A stretch of DNA of 64,000 nt from the NCBI GenBank assembly GCA_025716855.1, contig JAIXMQ010000019.1, forward strand, positions 124,001-188,000, read 5' to 3'. How positions within the stretch are numbered: position 1 is the stretch's first letter; the number at the start of each line of letters is the position of its first letter. This document shows, piece by piece, positions 23,151 through 37,015 of the stretch. The notes below the pieces were generated by a model. It saw only the letters and a list, made by a program, of their open reading frames with translations, was not told the origin of the DNA and did not search any database. The stretch is from Pilaira anomala. Lineage: Eukaryota; Mucoromycota; Mucoromycetes; Mucorales; Mucoraceae. The position numbers and the translations under genes were made by a program.

Positions 23151-25626
23151 ATGTCTAGATTCTTTCGTTCTACTTCAGACAGTGAGTCAGAGACCGACTC
23201 TGATATCTCTCAATACTCCTCCGAGGAAGACTTTTCGGACGAGTCTGATAACGAGGAACAACAACAACAACAGCAAGAAGAAGACGAGCCTAAAAAATCA
23301 CGTTTCTTAAAAGGTGGAGACGACTCTGACTCGGATGATGAAAGTTTGGTTAAGCGTCAAGTCAAGTCCTTGAAGGATAAACGACTTGAAGGTCTTTTGA
23401 CTTCTGTAAAGACAATTGAAAATGGACAAAAGAATAACGACTGGGGTTTGATAGCTTCTGGTAAAAAGCAAATAAATAACCTTTTTTGCAGTATATAAAG
23501 TTACTAACAACCCAAAAACATTTTAGAATTCGATAAACTCAATTTAACTGTATCAAAGGTCACTACAGGTTTCAATGCTGTTTCAACTCCTAAAGCATAT
23601 ATTAAAGTGATTGCTGAAATTGACGATAGTTTAAAAGAAGCAAAAGATAAAACTGGAAAAAAGAACTCTACCAATGTGAAAGCAATGAATAACCTTAAAC
23701 AGAAAATGAAGAAGATTACAAAGCAATATGAAGATTTGATTACTGAATATCGTAAGGTAAAGAAAAGAAAAAATAAAAAATATATGCAAAAATATTCATG
23801 TATAAATTTAGAATCCCGAGGAATTCATGGTAGAAGAGGAAGAAGAAGAGATAATAGAAGAGAAAGTAAAGAAACCTAAAGCATTAGATACTTCTAAATC
23901 TACTACAGAAGCAGATGTCGACGATGGATTCTCTCAAGTAGGAAAGAGTGGAAAGATTATTGCCGAAATTACACAAGAAAACTTATTTGCACGCTTAAAG
24001 GAAGTATTGGAAAGTCGCGGTAAAAAAAACACAAAACGTGAAGATCAAATTACTGTCTTGGAAGCTCTTTTGAGAAACGCGATTTCTCCATTTCAAAAGA
24101 TTTCTGTCTTACAAGCTTTATTAGCTTCTCGCTTTGATGTCAGTGTGGCTCAAGGGAATTGTATGAAGGTCGAGACATGGAAGTCCGCTGAACGAGAATT
24201 AAACCAGTTGTTACACATTTTAGAAACAACTCCAAGTTTTGTCATTCGTGAAGATGTAGAGGAATATGATAATGAAGAGAAGGATATTCATCCTGAACCA
24301 GGACAAATGATTCAGTTACGTGGATCCATTATTAGTTATACTGAACGTTTGGATGAAGATTATACAAAGTCTTTACAGAGTATTGATCCTCACTCTGTTG
24401 AATATATTGACCGTCTTCGAGATGAACCTGGATTATACACTACTTTAGTACGTACACAGATCTATTACGAGAAATTAAATATGAAAGAAGGTATTGCTCG
24501 TATGGTGATGCGTCGTTTGGAACATGTTTATTTCAAACCAGAACAAGTGATTCTTGCAATTGAATCTCAAGTACCAAAGACAACGAAATCATCTATCATC
24601 CAAGCCAAAGAACCTTCAGAATTAATTGACGAACTATGTTCTTATTTATATAAATCCAATTCATCCGTTCTTCGTACTCGTGCTATCTTATGTCACATCT
24701 ATCATTATGCACTTCACAACCAATTCCACAAGGCCCGTGATATGTTATTAATGTCTCATTTACAAGATAGTATTCATCAAGCAGATCACCCAACACAAAT
24801 TCTTTATAATCGTACCATGGTTCAAATCGGTCTTTGTGCTTTCCGTCAAGGACTCATTAAAGAATCACAAGCGAGTTTACAAGAAATTCAAGGTACAGGG
24901 CGTGTTAAAGAATTATTAGCTCAAGGTGTTTCACAACCTCGTCATGGACAACCTGCAGCTGAAACAGAAGTAGTCGAACAACGTCAATTACTACCTTACC
25001 ATATGCATATCAATCTCGAGTTATTAGAATGTGTCTTTTTAGTTTGTTCGATGCTTTTGGAAATTCCAGCACAGGCACAAGCAGGACCTAATAATAAGAA
25101 ATTCATCTCAAGACCTTTCCGTAGATTATTGGATTACAATGAACGTCAAGTATTTACTGGACCACCTGAGAATACCAGAGATCATATCATGAGTGCAGCG
25201 AAAGCTTTAGCCTCGGGTGAATGGGAAAAGGCGCGAGATTTTATTTTAGCTATCAAGATTTGGGATTTAATGCCTAATAATGAAAAGATCAAATCGATGT
25301 TGGTGGATAAGATTCAAGAAGAAGGATTACGTACTTATCTGTTTACGTACGCATCGTATTACTCTACTATCCGTCTTTCACAATTAGCAAGTATGTTTGA
25401 TTTAACTGAATCCAAGGTCTCTGCGATTGTATCCAAAATGATCTTTAGTGAAGAATTATCTGCTTCTTTAGATCAAGTATCTCAATGTCTTGTACTTCAC
25501 CAAGTGGAACTTTCAAAGTTACAATTAGCCGCTTTCCAATATTCTGAAAAGGTTTCTACCTTTGTTGAACAAAATGAGCGTTTGTTAAATATTGGTCGTG
25601 GTGAAAATACAACAAAGACTCATTAG
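23151..25626 (+). CDS. NIP1: Eukaryotic translation initiation factor 3 subunit C
   Basis: Exons 23151-23460, 23527-23756 and 23812-25626 (introns of 66 and 55 nt) give 784 residues. The start MSRFFRSTSDSESETDSD is the hallmark acidic/Ser-rich eIF3c N-terminus, which contacts eIF1 and eIF5. Further marks are ENLFARLKEVLESRGKKNTK, the block LRDEPGLYTTLVRTQIYYEK, SNSSVLRTRAILCHIYHYAL and HMHINLELLECVFLVCSMLL. The C-terminal PCI domain (about 590-760) includes LRTYLFTYASYYSTIRLSQL. Introns are confined to the 5' quarter. The ZIP transporter starts 110 bp after the stop. Core subunit of the eIF3 complex on the 40S ribosome. Confidence 0.96.
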
Positions 25627-25683
25627 ATTTTTTTTTTTTTTGGAGTAATAAACCAATTATAAAGCTTAATTTTCTTCTCCTCT

Positions 25684-25714
<31 letters not shown>

Positions 25715-25735
25715 CTTCTTTTTTCTCCTTTCATC

Positions 25736-26551
25736 ATGTTGAATGCTTTTATATGGTTACTGTTATTGTGTATAGCCATGCTAGTAGCTAGTTTTGTAGC
25801 AGGTTGTATACCTTTAGCTACAAAACTATCCGAGTCAAAACTAAATATATTAACTTCAGTCAGTGTTGGTTTATTAATCTCGACAAGTTTAGTAGTCATC
25901 ATACCCGAAGGAGTCGAAACTTTATATAACAAGATGCAACTCAATCAACCTAATGTTGCCAACCATACCGCAGTAGGAATTGCGTTGCTGGTTGGATTTG
26001 CACTTATGTTTATGATAGACCAAGTCAGTTCAATGCATATTCATCCTTCTAGTACAAAAGATACCGAACCTTCTACAACACATCAAGAAATTCAATCGGT
26101 TACACCTACAATAGGATTAATTGTTCATGCTGCAGCTGACGGGATTGCGCTGGGAGCATCCGTTACTGACCCACAACTCTCGATGGTAGTATTTTTTGCA
26201 ATCATGTTACATAAAGCACCCTCTGCATTTGCATTAACTACCGTCTTATTATCTGAGGGACTCTCTCGAACCCGGGTACGACATCATTTACTCATGTTCT
26301 CAATTTCTGCACCTGCAGGTGCAATCTCCACGTATCTTTTACTGCAACTCTTTTATGATCAATTTGATGCATTAAATTTAGTATATTGGACTGGCATCTT
26401 ATTACTGTTTTCTGGTGGCACTTTTCTCTATGTGGCCATGCATTCAATTCAAGAATTACCACATAAAAAGTACGTGGATTGGACTCAATTAGGTGCGATT
26501 GTCTTGGGCATGATGATTCCTTTTGTACTTAATATGAATCATTCTCATTAA
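25736..26551 (+). CDS. ZIP family zinc transporter, SLC39A9 type
   Basis: Single-exon 271-residue membrane protein with about eight hydrophobic helices. The helix-IV motif HAAADGIALGA and helix-V motif IMLHKAPSAFAL provide the His and Asp of the ZIP metal site. The LSESKLNILTSVSVGLLIST segment and the short His-poor loop fit the ZIP9 subfamily, which sits in the Golgi/trans-Golgi or plasma membrane and moves zinc into the cytosol. Length is a little under human ZIP9. The upstream spacer is only 109 bp, mostly a T tract. Confidence 0.9.
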   Translation: MLNAFIWLLLLCIAMLVASFVAGCIPLATKLSESKLNILTSVSVGLLISTSLVVIIPEGVETLYNKMQLNQPNVANHTAVGIALLVGFALMFMIDQVSSMHIHPSSTKDTEPSTTHQEIQSVTPTIGLIVHAAADGIALGASVTDPQLSMVVFFAIMLHKAPSAFALTTVLLSEGLSRTRVRHHLLMFSISAPAGAISTYLLLQLFYDQFDALNLVYWTGILLLFSGGTFLYVAMHSIQELPHKKYVDWTQLGAIVLGMMIPFVLNMNHSH

Positions 26552-26703
26552 AATAATAAATACATATATAGAAGAGAAATAAAGCATTGACAAAATAGAC
26601 TTTTTTTTTTTTTTTAAACAAGCGCATTTTTTTTACCTTTTTTTTTTTTCTTTTTTGGTGTTTTTCTTTCTTCTCTTTTATAAACCTTTTTTCTTTTTTA
26701 AAC

Positions 26704-28402
26704 ATGACACAGCAGGAAGAGGATGAGAACACGATTGTTATTTTATCAGATGACGATGAGGAAGAAGAACAAGCTTTGAACGATAGCACTAAAAGAAAAA
26801 GACGTCGGTTTGAAAACGAAGAAGACGAAGACGAAGGCGAGGAATACGATAGTATAGAAGACTACGACAGTATGGAAGAATACGAAGCATACGAATCATT
26901 CATAAAGAGCGCAGAGGGCCAAATTTTTAAGAGCCAAACATTACCTGATGATCATGAACCTGTTGTCTTATCTGAACGCGACCAAGAAAATGTCTGGAAA
27001 GATCTAGATACCATCCTGACTGACTTGAAACAAATCTGTATACCTGATTCAATCACGCTAGATGACGTGGAGACAAACTTTGCTTGTGGTATACCTGTAA
27101 AAGACAATGCCCCTGATATAGCCATTAATGTAGAAGGTATACTCGGTCCAATCACTTTTCCACTTTGTCCAAAAGATGCTCAACGGATTCTCGATACTAC
27201 ACCCGATAAGAACACTTGTTGCTTTAGTCTGGACACTTCAAAAGTCTTGTTAAATCTTACCTTTCAAGAATATCTATTTGAGACTTTATTACCTGAAATA
27301 TATTCTTATCTTGGTGTAAGTAAAGAAGCTGCTGAAAACACTTTGTTACAAGCAAATCAATTTTATATTTGCCAAAAAGGTAAAACTTTAAATATTTCAC
27401 AAACAACGTAAGTTATATATATATATATTTTTTTTTTGGTGAGACTTGATAATATATACGCGTTAATCATGATTATTATTATTATTATATTTTTTTTTTT
27501 AGATCGAAAGGTGCATATGGTACTGTCATGCTTATTTTACCAAGTGATTATTCAGGTGGACATGTTCAAATAGACTATCAAGGCGAAACTTGCTTATTTC
27601 AACCAGAAACCGATACGTTCCATGAAAGTTATTATATTGCTTGGTATAACGATACAACAACTAATTTCCATCCAGTGACTTCTGGATATCAAACCTCTAT
27701 TATACTATCACTCATCTATACAGGCCAAGATCCTACGATCAATACCGCTTCATTACAAAAACAACGTATCATGATTGAAAACGGATATTTAAATCCAACA
27801 CAGGAAGCCAAATGTAAAGTTTTGATGGACCAAGCCATTCAGAGCTTTCAATCCGAACTTGTCAAAAACCATCAGGAGCCCTTACTTTACTTTCTCAAGT
27901 ACAGTTATGCATTACCCGGTATCACCATAGATCATTTGAAACAATCTGATAAGATTACTACAGACTTATTACAGGATATTGCATCTGAAACTGGATACAA
28001 CATGTATTTGGGTTTAGTTCAACGTACGGTGGATGCACAAGTATCTGAAGTAGATGATTATTCAATTGATGAAGAAGGGATTCATTTAGCTCAAACTGTA
28101 TTGAAAGATACTTTTACCCTGGTTTCTTTAAATGATGAAGAAGGGAATAATATATTGCCTGGTCCCGTTATTTTACCTTCTGAAAACCCTATGATCCAAG
28201 GTGTTCAATGGTTTGCTAAATGTAAGCCGGAAGAAGAAGATTATAACGAAAAGGAAAAGAAGATCAAATACATATATGCTAAAAGATCTGTAAGTATTTT
28301 TTTTTTTTTTCTACTGAGTATCTAATTTTATATATCTTATAATAGGCACTTGTATTTATTCCTAAATCAAAACTTGATTCATTTGTCAAATTAAAAAAAT
28401 AA
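26704..28402 (+). CDS. 2-oxoglutarate/Fe(II) oxygenase-like fold protein, iron ligands apparently lost
   Basis: Exons 26704-27407, 27503-28289 and 28346-28402 (introns of 95 and 56 nt) encode 515 residues. An acidic N-terminus (about 1-75, many Glu/Asp with a KRKRRR patch) may be nuclear. A domain resembling the fungal prolyl-4-hydroxylase-like 2OG oxygenases covers about 100-310: YGTVMLILPSDYSGGHVQI and AWYNDTTTNFHPVTSGYQ. In active members the first block is preceded by HxD and the second reads DxEHEVxxVTSGYR. Here HxD is absent (LNISQTTS), the distal His is Thr288 and the 2OG-binding Arg is Gln298. The fold assignment is likely, catalysis unlikely. The C-terminal 200 residues have no domain I recognise. 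Confidence 0.7.
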
Positions 28403-28643
28403 GTAAATAATAATAATGGATAATAAAAGAAACCATGAAAACATCCGAACCAGATATAATGTATAAAAAAGATTAATTGTAAATAAAAAAATATCTGAAT
28501 TGTCAAACAGAGAATATACACATGTGTGTGTGTGTGTGTGTTGATTGTGGTGTGGCTTAGATTGGAGTGCTTTGAAAATCAAGTAAAGAAAATATTAAAA
28601 ATTTTTGCTTCCCTCTCTTTTTTTTTACTAACGTAATTTCAAC

Positions 28644-29483
28644 ATGTCTACTTTCGAAAAGGTAAACAAATAGAGAGAGAAAAAGAGAATAATACGGAAA
28701 GGAACCTTGTTTTAAACCAGAAACGTGTAACTAATAAATATTCTTTAGACCATCGTTATTGACGGTAAGGGTCACCTTCTCGGTCGTCTTGCTAGTATCA
28801 TCTCTAAGCAAGCCCTCAATGGTCAAAAGGTCGTTGTTGTTAGATGTGAAGCTTTAAACGTCTCTGGTGAATTCTTCCGTAACAAGTGTATGTAGTTTTT
28901 TCTTTTTTATAGATACTTCTCTCTATCTCCTTTAAAAATATGCAGAAACGAAAATAAGAGTGGTTTTTTTTTTTAAAAAAAAAAAAGGGAGGGGGGAACA
29001 ATGTTTTTAACAATTATATATATTTATATAGTGAAGTATCACGCTTACCTTAACAAGCGTTGTCTTGTCAACCCTACCCGTGGTCCTTTCCATTTCCGTG
29101 CTCCTTCTCGTATCTTGTATAAGGCTATCCGTGGTATGGTTCCTCACAAGACCGCTCGTGGTGCTGCTGCCTTGGATCGTATTAAGCTTTTCGAAGGTGT
29201 CCCCGCTCCTTATGACCGTACTAAGCGTATGGTTATCCCTGCCGCTCTTCGTGTTCTCCGTCTTAAGCCCGGTCGTAAGTACACTACCATTGGTCGTATC
29301 TCTCACGAAGTCGGTTGGAAGTACCAAGATGTTGTTGCCAAGCTTGAAGAGAAGCGTAAGGCCAAGTCTGCTGCTTACTATCAACGTAAGACTGCTCTCT
29401 CTGCCATTCAAAAGAAGGCTGTTGAGTCCAAGGCTGATTCTCTCAAGGAAATCAACTCTGCCATTGCCGCTCTTGGTTACTAA
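28644..29483 (+). CDS. RPL16: 60S ribosomal protein uL13
   Basis: Exons 28644-28661, 28749-28887 and 29032-29483 (introns of 87 and 144 nt) encode 202 residues. It starts [20 protein letters not shown] and includes [39 protein letters not shown] and [20 protein letters not shown], all standard for eukaryotic uL13 (L13a/L16). The second junction restores NKLKYHAYL. Codon bias is strong. Cytosolic large subunit protein. Confidence 0.96.
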
Positions 29484-29882
29484 TTATTATTTTTTTGCTC
29501 TTTCTTCTTTCTTTCTTGTTAATTTTGTAAAAATTCGTTAGGGTAAAAAAAAAAAAGAAAGGAAACAAGAAAGTAAGAAAAAGAAAAAAAAAAAATAAGA
29601 AAGAGATTATTGGAATAGTCGAGTAAAAATATCTATATATATATATATATAAAGAAATAAAATAATGTATATATTATTATTCTATTTTTTTAAATTAATA
29701 TATAAACTAATCTTTTTGTATTTCAAGGTAGAATAATAATTTATGATATGATATTTGTGTTTGTGTATATATATGTGATTGAGTGAGAGTTGTGTGCTTA
29801 TTTGTGTTTGTGTGTGTGTGTGTGTGTGTGATATGGAATACATTAGTGTAAAAAAAAAAAAAAAGATTATATTTGATAATAT
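29484..29882. repeat. Convergent 3' region with simple repeats
   Basis: About 400 bp between the uL13 stop and the coiled-coil gene stop. It contains a purine-rich stretch (29549-29610), an AT dinucleotide run near 29633-29652 and a GT run at 29811-29829. No gene seen. Confidence 0.6.
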
Positions 29883-32344
29883 TTAAGCAGACCGCATTTT
29901 TTGTTTGACCTTATTGAGTTGTGAATCTACTTCACCCAACATTTCTTCTAATTGATCTTTTCTTCTTCTTGACATGGCAATCTTTTTAGAGTATTCTGCA
30001 GACTAAATATATATATTAAAAAAAAAATGGACATCATTTTATGTTTTTATATAATAAACATTTACCTTTCTTTTGGCAAATGACGAAACAGCATCATCTT
30101 CTTTGACATCATATTTTAAAAAATCATAATGATGTGATGGTGGTGCTGGATGCCGAACTGGACCACTTTGATAAGACTCTTTTGAAGTGGTTGATAATAT
30201 ATCTTCATCTTCATCGTGACTAAATCCTGTATAACAGGGTGTAGGTGAAGGTGGATTTGTAGTAGGTCGAATAAGATGTGCAGAAACGGGTGATTGTTGT
30301 TGTTGTTGATCTGGATGATACCCAGTTTGTAAAAGTAAATATTTTTCTCCTCCTCCTCCTGCTCCTCCTCCTCCTTCAAACATGGTGGTGCCACTACCTT
30401 TTTGATTATTGTATTGGTCATCCATAAAGTGATCATCAAGATCTTTTCCGTCTGCTCTCAACATTTGTTCCATTGTTTTACGAAGTACTTGGATTTGTCT
30501 TTGTGCTTGCTTTAAGTCATATCGTAATTTATTATTTTCGTCATTTTTAAATTGCAAGTTATTGTAGTAAGCATATTGATCTTCTGTTGCTCGTTGTTGT
30601 ACTGTCTATACATACATATCATTTGATTAATTTTTTTTTGTCATGTATTAAAACGTTATAAACTTACTTCTAATTCTATCTTTAACTGAGCAATTGTGGG
30701 ACCTCCTCCTTTTGGAGATACTCCTGTTAATCTATATAGAAACGAAAAAAAAAAAGTAGTGGTAGTTAGGAGATGTTATATATAAAAATACGCTGATCAA
30801 TCCTTCTTTTTCATTTACTTTTCTAGAGATTGTCTTAATTCTTCATTTTTCAACTAATATACATAATTTAGTAAAAAAAAAAAAAATAAAAAAAAAATAA
30901 AAAACAAATTTACTTTTTCTTGTTCATATTTTTGTTTAAATGTTTCCTTTTCTTCTGTCACTTCATCAACCAAGGTACAAAAGTAATCTAAATCTTTTGA
31001 AATTGCTTTTTATACATATATAAAAAAAAAAAAAAGACATCTTTAGATATTTACATACAAAGGTATATTTTATCTATTTACCTTCTTTTTGTCCCTGAAG
31101 GGAACGAGCAGAGGCTTTTTCTTTTTCAAGTTCATCTTTCAGCATGTCAATAATAAAATCCTGTCCTGGTGCTGCAGGTACTGACTCTAGCATTGTCTGT
31201 TTACTCTTTCTTTTTTCTAAACTTGACTTTCTTCTTGCTCGATCGGTTGCAGTACTACAGCTTCCATTAGAAGAAGAACGAGTTAATGATTTAGTATCGT
31301 CGTCACCACTACTACTATGTGACATCTTGGGTATATTATTCTTCTTTCTTTTTGAAAGTGTCATGGTTGAATTAATAGAACTGTTACTTTCACTTCGACT
31401 TAGTAATTTGGCGTGTCCAATTGCTGGTGAAGGCTGTCGTAATTTACTCGATTTTTGTTCCGTATTTTGTCTATATATATATATTTACATAAATGTTGTT
31501 AGTGTTATTGATTTATATATGTATATATATATATATTAGGTAACCTGTTATTGTTTTGAGACATATCAATTATGGATGGTTTTCTAGTTGGTATTTGAAG
31601 TTTTCGTTGTTGATGAAGAAGATCGGGTGAGATTCTAGTTGAACTTACCCTATCTAATACACATAATATTAATTTATATTGATGCTATTTAATATTTTCC
31701 CTTTTACCTTGGATATTTGAACTGGTAAAGGGTTCATTTGACTTTAAATAATTCGATTCTTCTAAAAATGCACATCATTATTTGACAATATCTTTGTACC
31801 ACATTATTATAATCACATGAGTTTGAATGATTATATTATGCTTATTTGTATTATACCTGGATCTATTCTTCTTAAAGGTTTCATATAAGAACCTCTTCTT
31901 AAAAGTTTATTATCAGGTGGACTACTTGCAGTCATTTGTTGATTAAGTGAGGCTGAACTAGCTCGATGTCTCAATGACATATTACTATAATAAATTGCAT
32001 TATTATTATTATTATTAGGGAGTGACCGGTTTATTATATATATATGATTGTATATTACCTAAAACGTTTCATTTGTTTTTCTGTACTTTCTAATAAAGTT
32101 GCTTCATGAACATTATTAAATGAGATTGAGGAATGCATAGAATGACTCTCTTTTCTATCTACTCAAACAAGAAAAGAAAAGCGATAAAGAAATCGTATAT
32201 GTTAATATTACACTGAAACACAGGGCCTGATATAAAACTACTATCAATTAAAAACGAACCACTATTAGAACTTGAAGCAGCAGACGAGGTCTTGCTTTGC
32301 TTTCCTAATCCTAACTTTTGCCAAAACCTTGGTGAAGAAGACAT
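29883..32344 (-). CDS. Unrecognised Ser-rich coiled-coil protein, many small exons
   Basis: A minus-strand gene starting MSSSPRFWQKLGLGKQSKTS at 32344 and ending VDSQLNKVKQKMRSA at 29883. About a dozen exons are separated by AT-rich introns of 50-150 nt, and only the larger exons were fixed. Successive pieces are a Ser-rich, basic N-terminal third (SLRHRASSASLNQQMTASS; KRKKNNIPKMSHSSSGDDD), a Glu/Lys/Gln coiled coil (DMLKDELEKEKASARSLQGQ; YDLKQAQRQIQVLRKTMEQM), a Gly/Gln/Pro-rich linker, and a short terminal helix (SRRRKDQLEEMLGEVDSQL). There are no enzymatic motifs. A polarity, septation or cytoskeletal scaffold is possible but only an inference. Existence is well supported by splice sites and composition; exact length is not. 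Confidence 0.6.
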
Positions 32345-35300
32345 TTTTTTTTTTAATAATAATAATAACAAATGGTTTTCAAAAAAAAAAAAGAAGAAAC
32401 TATTGTATTCCAAAAAGAAAAAGAGAAGGAAAAAAAAAAAGAATTAACACAAAACTATTAAAGATTTGAAGCAGGAGTAAAGGTAAGACAAACTGACTTT
32501 AAACCAAAACCTTACTGTTTGATTTATACTTTTGCCCTGTTTTTTCTTTACTACTATTTTATTTTTCTATTGTCTACCTTAACTTTAACAAGTTTTTTTT
32601 TTATATATATATATATACACTGAAAACAAGCATTTATTAATTCTATTTCTTGTTAACAGTTGAATTACCTTGTATGTATCAAACCGCATATTCCGAACGC
32701 CATCGTTATAATAAAGATATAAACAACATTTCATAATAGTATACATCACCTGAACTCTCTCTCTCTCTCTCACTCTTTTATACTTTACGCCCATAATAAA
32801 TATATAGAATAAGTGGTTACTAAACTTAGTAATTTATTTATATGTGTATATACTTTCTCCTTCGTCTTATTCACTTTTTTTTTTTTTTTGTAATCCCTCT
32901 TTCTCTAGTTCTCCTAAATATCCCCTCCCTCGTTCTAAACGAATTTATCTCTAATATTGCATTACAATACATATATTTAAACTAGATTTCAATTGCGTTT
33001 TTTTTTTATTCTCACTGCAACTTTCTCTCTTTTTCTCTCTCTTTCTCTCTTTCTCTACAGTTTATAACAAAAAGATCCATGTACAGGGTGCATAATACAG
33101 TGTGTATATTTATTCTTACATAATACAAATAAAAAATAAATCAGTGCATAAATATGTCATTTTTTGTTTCTATGGTTACAAACCAGTAATAGCATAAAAT
33201 AGACATCACATCGTACATTTGATCGTAAATAACATTTTTCGTTAAAAAATAAAATAACTAACCTTGGTGATATATTGAACCTAATTGGCTTTTTTTTTTT
33301 TCACTCCCTTTACTAAATTGAAGATTTGATACGTAACTATAAAAACCTGATCTATTATTACCTTTTTCATCCTTATTACCATCCATACTATTGGGGAAAA
33401 AAAATGAATACTATAATGTCTACTACAATTAACGTACACCACTTTACCTATATTATACTTCACAAACCTTTTTAAATAATGCGTTGGAATCCTTCAGCCT
33501 TAGACAAGTTCTATTTTATTCTATTCTTTCTTTTATATTATATTTGTTAAACACTAACTTTACGATATTTCTCATTGGATCTGTAGTAATAAAAAAAAAA
33601 AACGACATTTAAAATCATACCATTATAAATTTCCAGCCAAATATATATATATATATATAAAAAACCTGCTTCTGCATTATTCAACTTACTTGTTTTTTTT
33701 TAGTAAAAGCACTTTTTATTCAGATATTTATATTATTTTGTCGATCTAGTTTATCATCGGCTCTTTAAATAATATGGAATAACTCGTATACTAGTAGCAC
33801 GTTTTGAATCACGATGTGTGATTTTCTATTCAGAAGATCTACACAATGGTATATTTATTATAAGCAGATGTTTTAAATATTAAAGTTTTTTTTTTTTTTT
33901 TTCCTCTCACTGAAAGAAAAAAGAGCCTTAAATATTTATTGCTACACACTCAAAAGCGCACGTACTTCAAAAAACAAGGGTGTTTAAGGGAACGAGGGAT
34001 AAGAATTTTTGCTCGATCATCCTGGTTACTGCTGAAAGTGTATATGTCATTAAAAAAAAAAAAACTCGATTATAGCCTTTTTGTTATTTTAAACTCGTCA
34101 AAAAAAAAAATTTTATAGTAAAAAATATTTAATTTCTATCTCATTATAATAACGTATTTCTTTTTATTTAGTTATTTCTGATTTCGTTTGTATTTGCTAA
34201 TCTCAAGGATACTACTCACTATTTTTTTTTTTTTTCCTCAGGTGTTGATAAAAATAGAGTATACATATAAAAAAGAAAGGCGTCATATTTTTTTTTTTTT
34301 TTTTTTTTTTTTTGGTTCGGTTTCCGCCTTTGTGCCACATGATTATGCAAGGTATGCTTTGGCTTTCGTGCTAAGGATACGATCCTTGACTTTCCGTTTA
34401 AAATGAAAAAACTTAAAGAAAACATTAAGAGAAAGAACGAGCAATATTTTGCTTATAATGATCGAAACATATAGTAGTGTTTTTATGAATATTTTTTTAA
34501 TAAATCATTGTCTCCCCTCCTCTTTTTTTTTTATTTTTTTTTTATTTTTTTATTTTTTTTTTTTTTTAAGCGATTCGCCTATTATTATTTTTTTTCCATA
34601 AAAAATCTTTCCATTCAAATATCACAAGACAGGAATATATTTTACTTAATACCACGCTTTGTTTTATTTTGATTCTTTTTAAAAAAATATTTTTTTATAG
34701 ACTTATATATGCTCTTATATACCTTTATTTCTTCAAAAAAAAAAAAAAAAAAATAGCCAATATCTAAACTTTTGATTAAATTAAAAAAAGATGCAGTATA
34801 CCATGTGCCCTATTTCGTACTACATTACAGGTGTTCAAATGGGGAAGAAAAAATAGTTTAACTAGAAAAAAATTCTGCCATCTCTCTCTTTTTGATTTAC
34901 ACATAATATACCATTTCTCCTCAAGGCTTTATTGGATTATAAGTTGATGACCAGTATAGAACTTTCTAACTACGTAACAGATGTCTGCTTGAAACCAACA
35001 CAAAAAAAATATTTCCTACCACCTCCTCTACATTTTTTTATAATTACTAATTTCTAATATCCGAATTAAGTGATAATCGTGTCACTTGCTTTACTAAGTA
35101 TATGTATAAAATAAACAAAAAAAAAAGCTCTTCCCTTTTTACAAAATGTATTCACAGAGACGGGTGATGGAGCGAGCTTGACTTTCTATTATTCTTATTT
35201 TTAAAAAAAATACAGGTAGCTTTTTTTTTGTTTTTTTTTTGTTTTTTGTTTTTGTTTTTGTTTTTTTTTTACTATCAAATGCAGATACTTTAAGTCCATC

Positions 35301-36121
35301 AACCTTACTTCCAGTCATCGGGTTTCTAATAAAAAAAAACCCGGTTAAAGAATCAACTCTCAACAAAGATCTTTTTGCGAAACAAGAAAAAAGCTGGAAG
35401 CAAAATAACCTTTTGCAAAAAAGATCTATTTTTTTTTAAAAAAAATAAAAACATAAATATAACGCCCGAATCTTTAAAGTTATGCAGAGACATACATATT
35501 TTGTTTTAATTAAACACTTCATAATACATGTTAGAGATAAAAAATAGTCATCTTTTGTTTTTTTTTTAAAGTTTTTCGATTTTTTTTTTCTCATCTGACT
35601 ATATTATAAACTTGTAGTTACTAAGTATGGTTGCTTATCGTTCTTAAACCAGCCGTAGTTTCGGGGGGGGGGCCATCCATACCCGAACTTTCCTGTACAA
35701 AACGTGCGAAATAACTATTCCAACTCAATCCTTTTTTTTTTTAAGCAAAACAAAGCTCGTCATTGGGAAAATTATCTGTTTACCAGAAAATAAAGCATTT
35801 TATTTTACTTTTCTCTCACTTTAGATCCTAGCTACGTCAATAGATAATTCGTAATAGTAGAGTAAAGAATATTTATATAAACAAGATCCTAAGTTGTTTT
35901 ATTTTGATTTGTGTCATCATATCAACAAACATTTTTTTGCTCACAACATCTAAAAAAAAAAAAAAATGTATACGTATATAAATAATAACAATACATAATA
36001 ATAATAAAGAACAAGTCAAATAATTAATCCTCTTGTCTCTCTTTATTATTTTAATGATACAATCTATCAAAAAAGAGGGTGGTTTAAAAGCAATAACTTG
36101 TTTAAAACTACATTCTTTTCA

Positions 36122-36161
<40 letters not shown>

Positions 36162-36835
36162 AATTTAAACTTTTCTTCTGTATATAACCGGTAAACACAC
36201 GTACGGATGTAACTTTAAGCATATTCTTGTCCATTTTAGCAAATTATTAATCTGGATGTTTTTTTTCCTTTTACATTTCTAGTAAAAAAAAAAAAAAAAA
36301 AAAAAAATTCGTTAAATATGTGCTAGCTTCCTTGTTTTAAAAAAGCGTAAATGCTTTATTTATTTAGGATACATTTCTGGGGAAAAATATCCAAGGAGTC
36401 TCTTAATAGTTTCATAAAAATTTAAAAATGGCGACTTATTACCTTTTTGGATATATTCTTAGATTATGTACATTAGAAGCAAAAGTGAACCACGCTTTAG
36501 TGTACAAGTGTCTATGTGGATACTAGCATGCTATGTTCCTTCTTAGATGTAAAATCCCTTTTTTTTTTTGAAAAAAAAAAGTGAGTTATTCATTACATTA
36601 TCATCTTAGTCATTAAGTCTTATATCATAAAATCCAGTAAATGTTCTGTCTTAAAAAACTTTATAAGGCCGTTGCATTCGCGTATCAAGTAAATATTAGA
36701 TGTTGATCGATTACCCCCAAAAAAGTAACGTTAGTAATGTAAATCATATTGGAATGATATATCTCAGTTTCAATTATAAACCTCAAGTAATTTAATGATA
36801 TCTTAAATATGAAGTAATGGAAACTATATTCTAAA

Positions 36836-36900
<65 letters not shown>

Positions 36901-37015
36901 TATCGAGAAACGACCTTGATTTGATCCCCTTTTCTTCTTATTTCAGGACACTGGAACATCTGTTCAATGTTAATTACATAAAACTATGTAAGAATTTTCA
37001 GGCATTAAACAAACA

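Noticed and set aside
34188..35439. Several 60-75-codon frames in the homopolymer region
   Set aside because: Their products are Phe/Lys runs created by A/T tracts.
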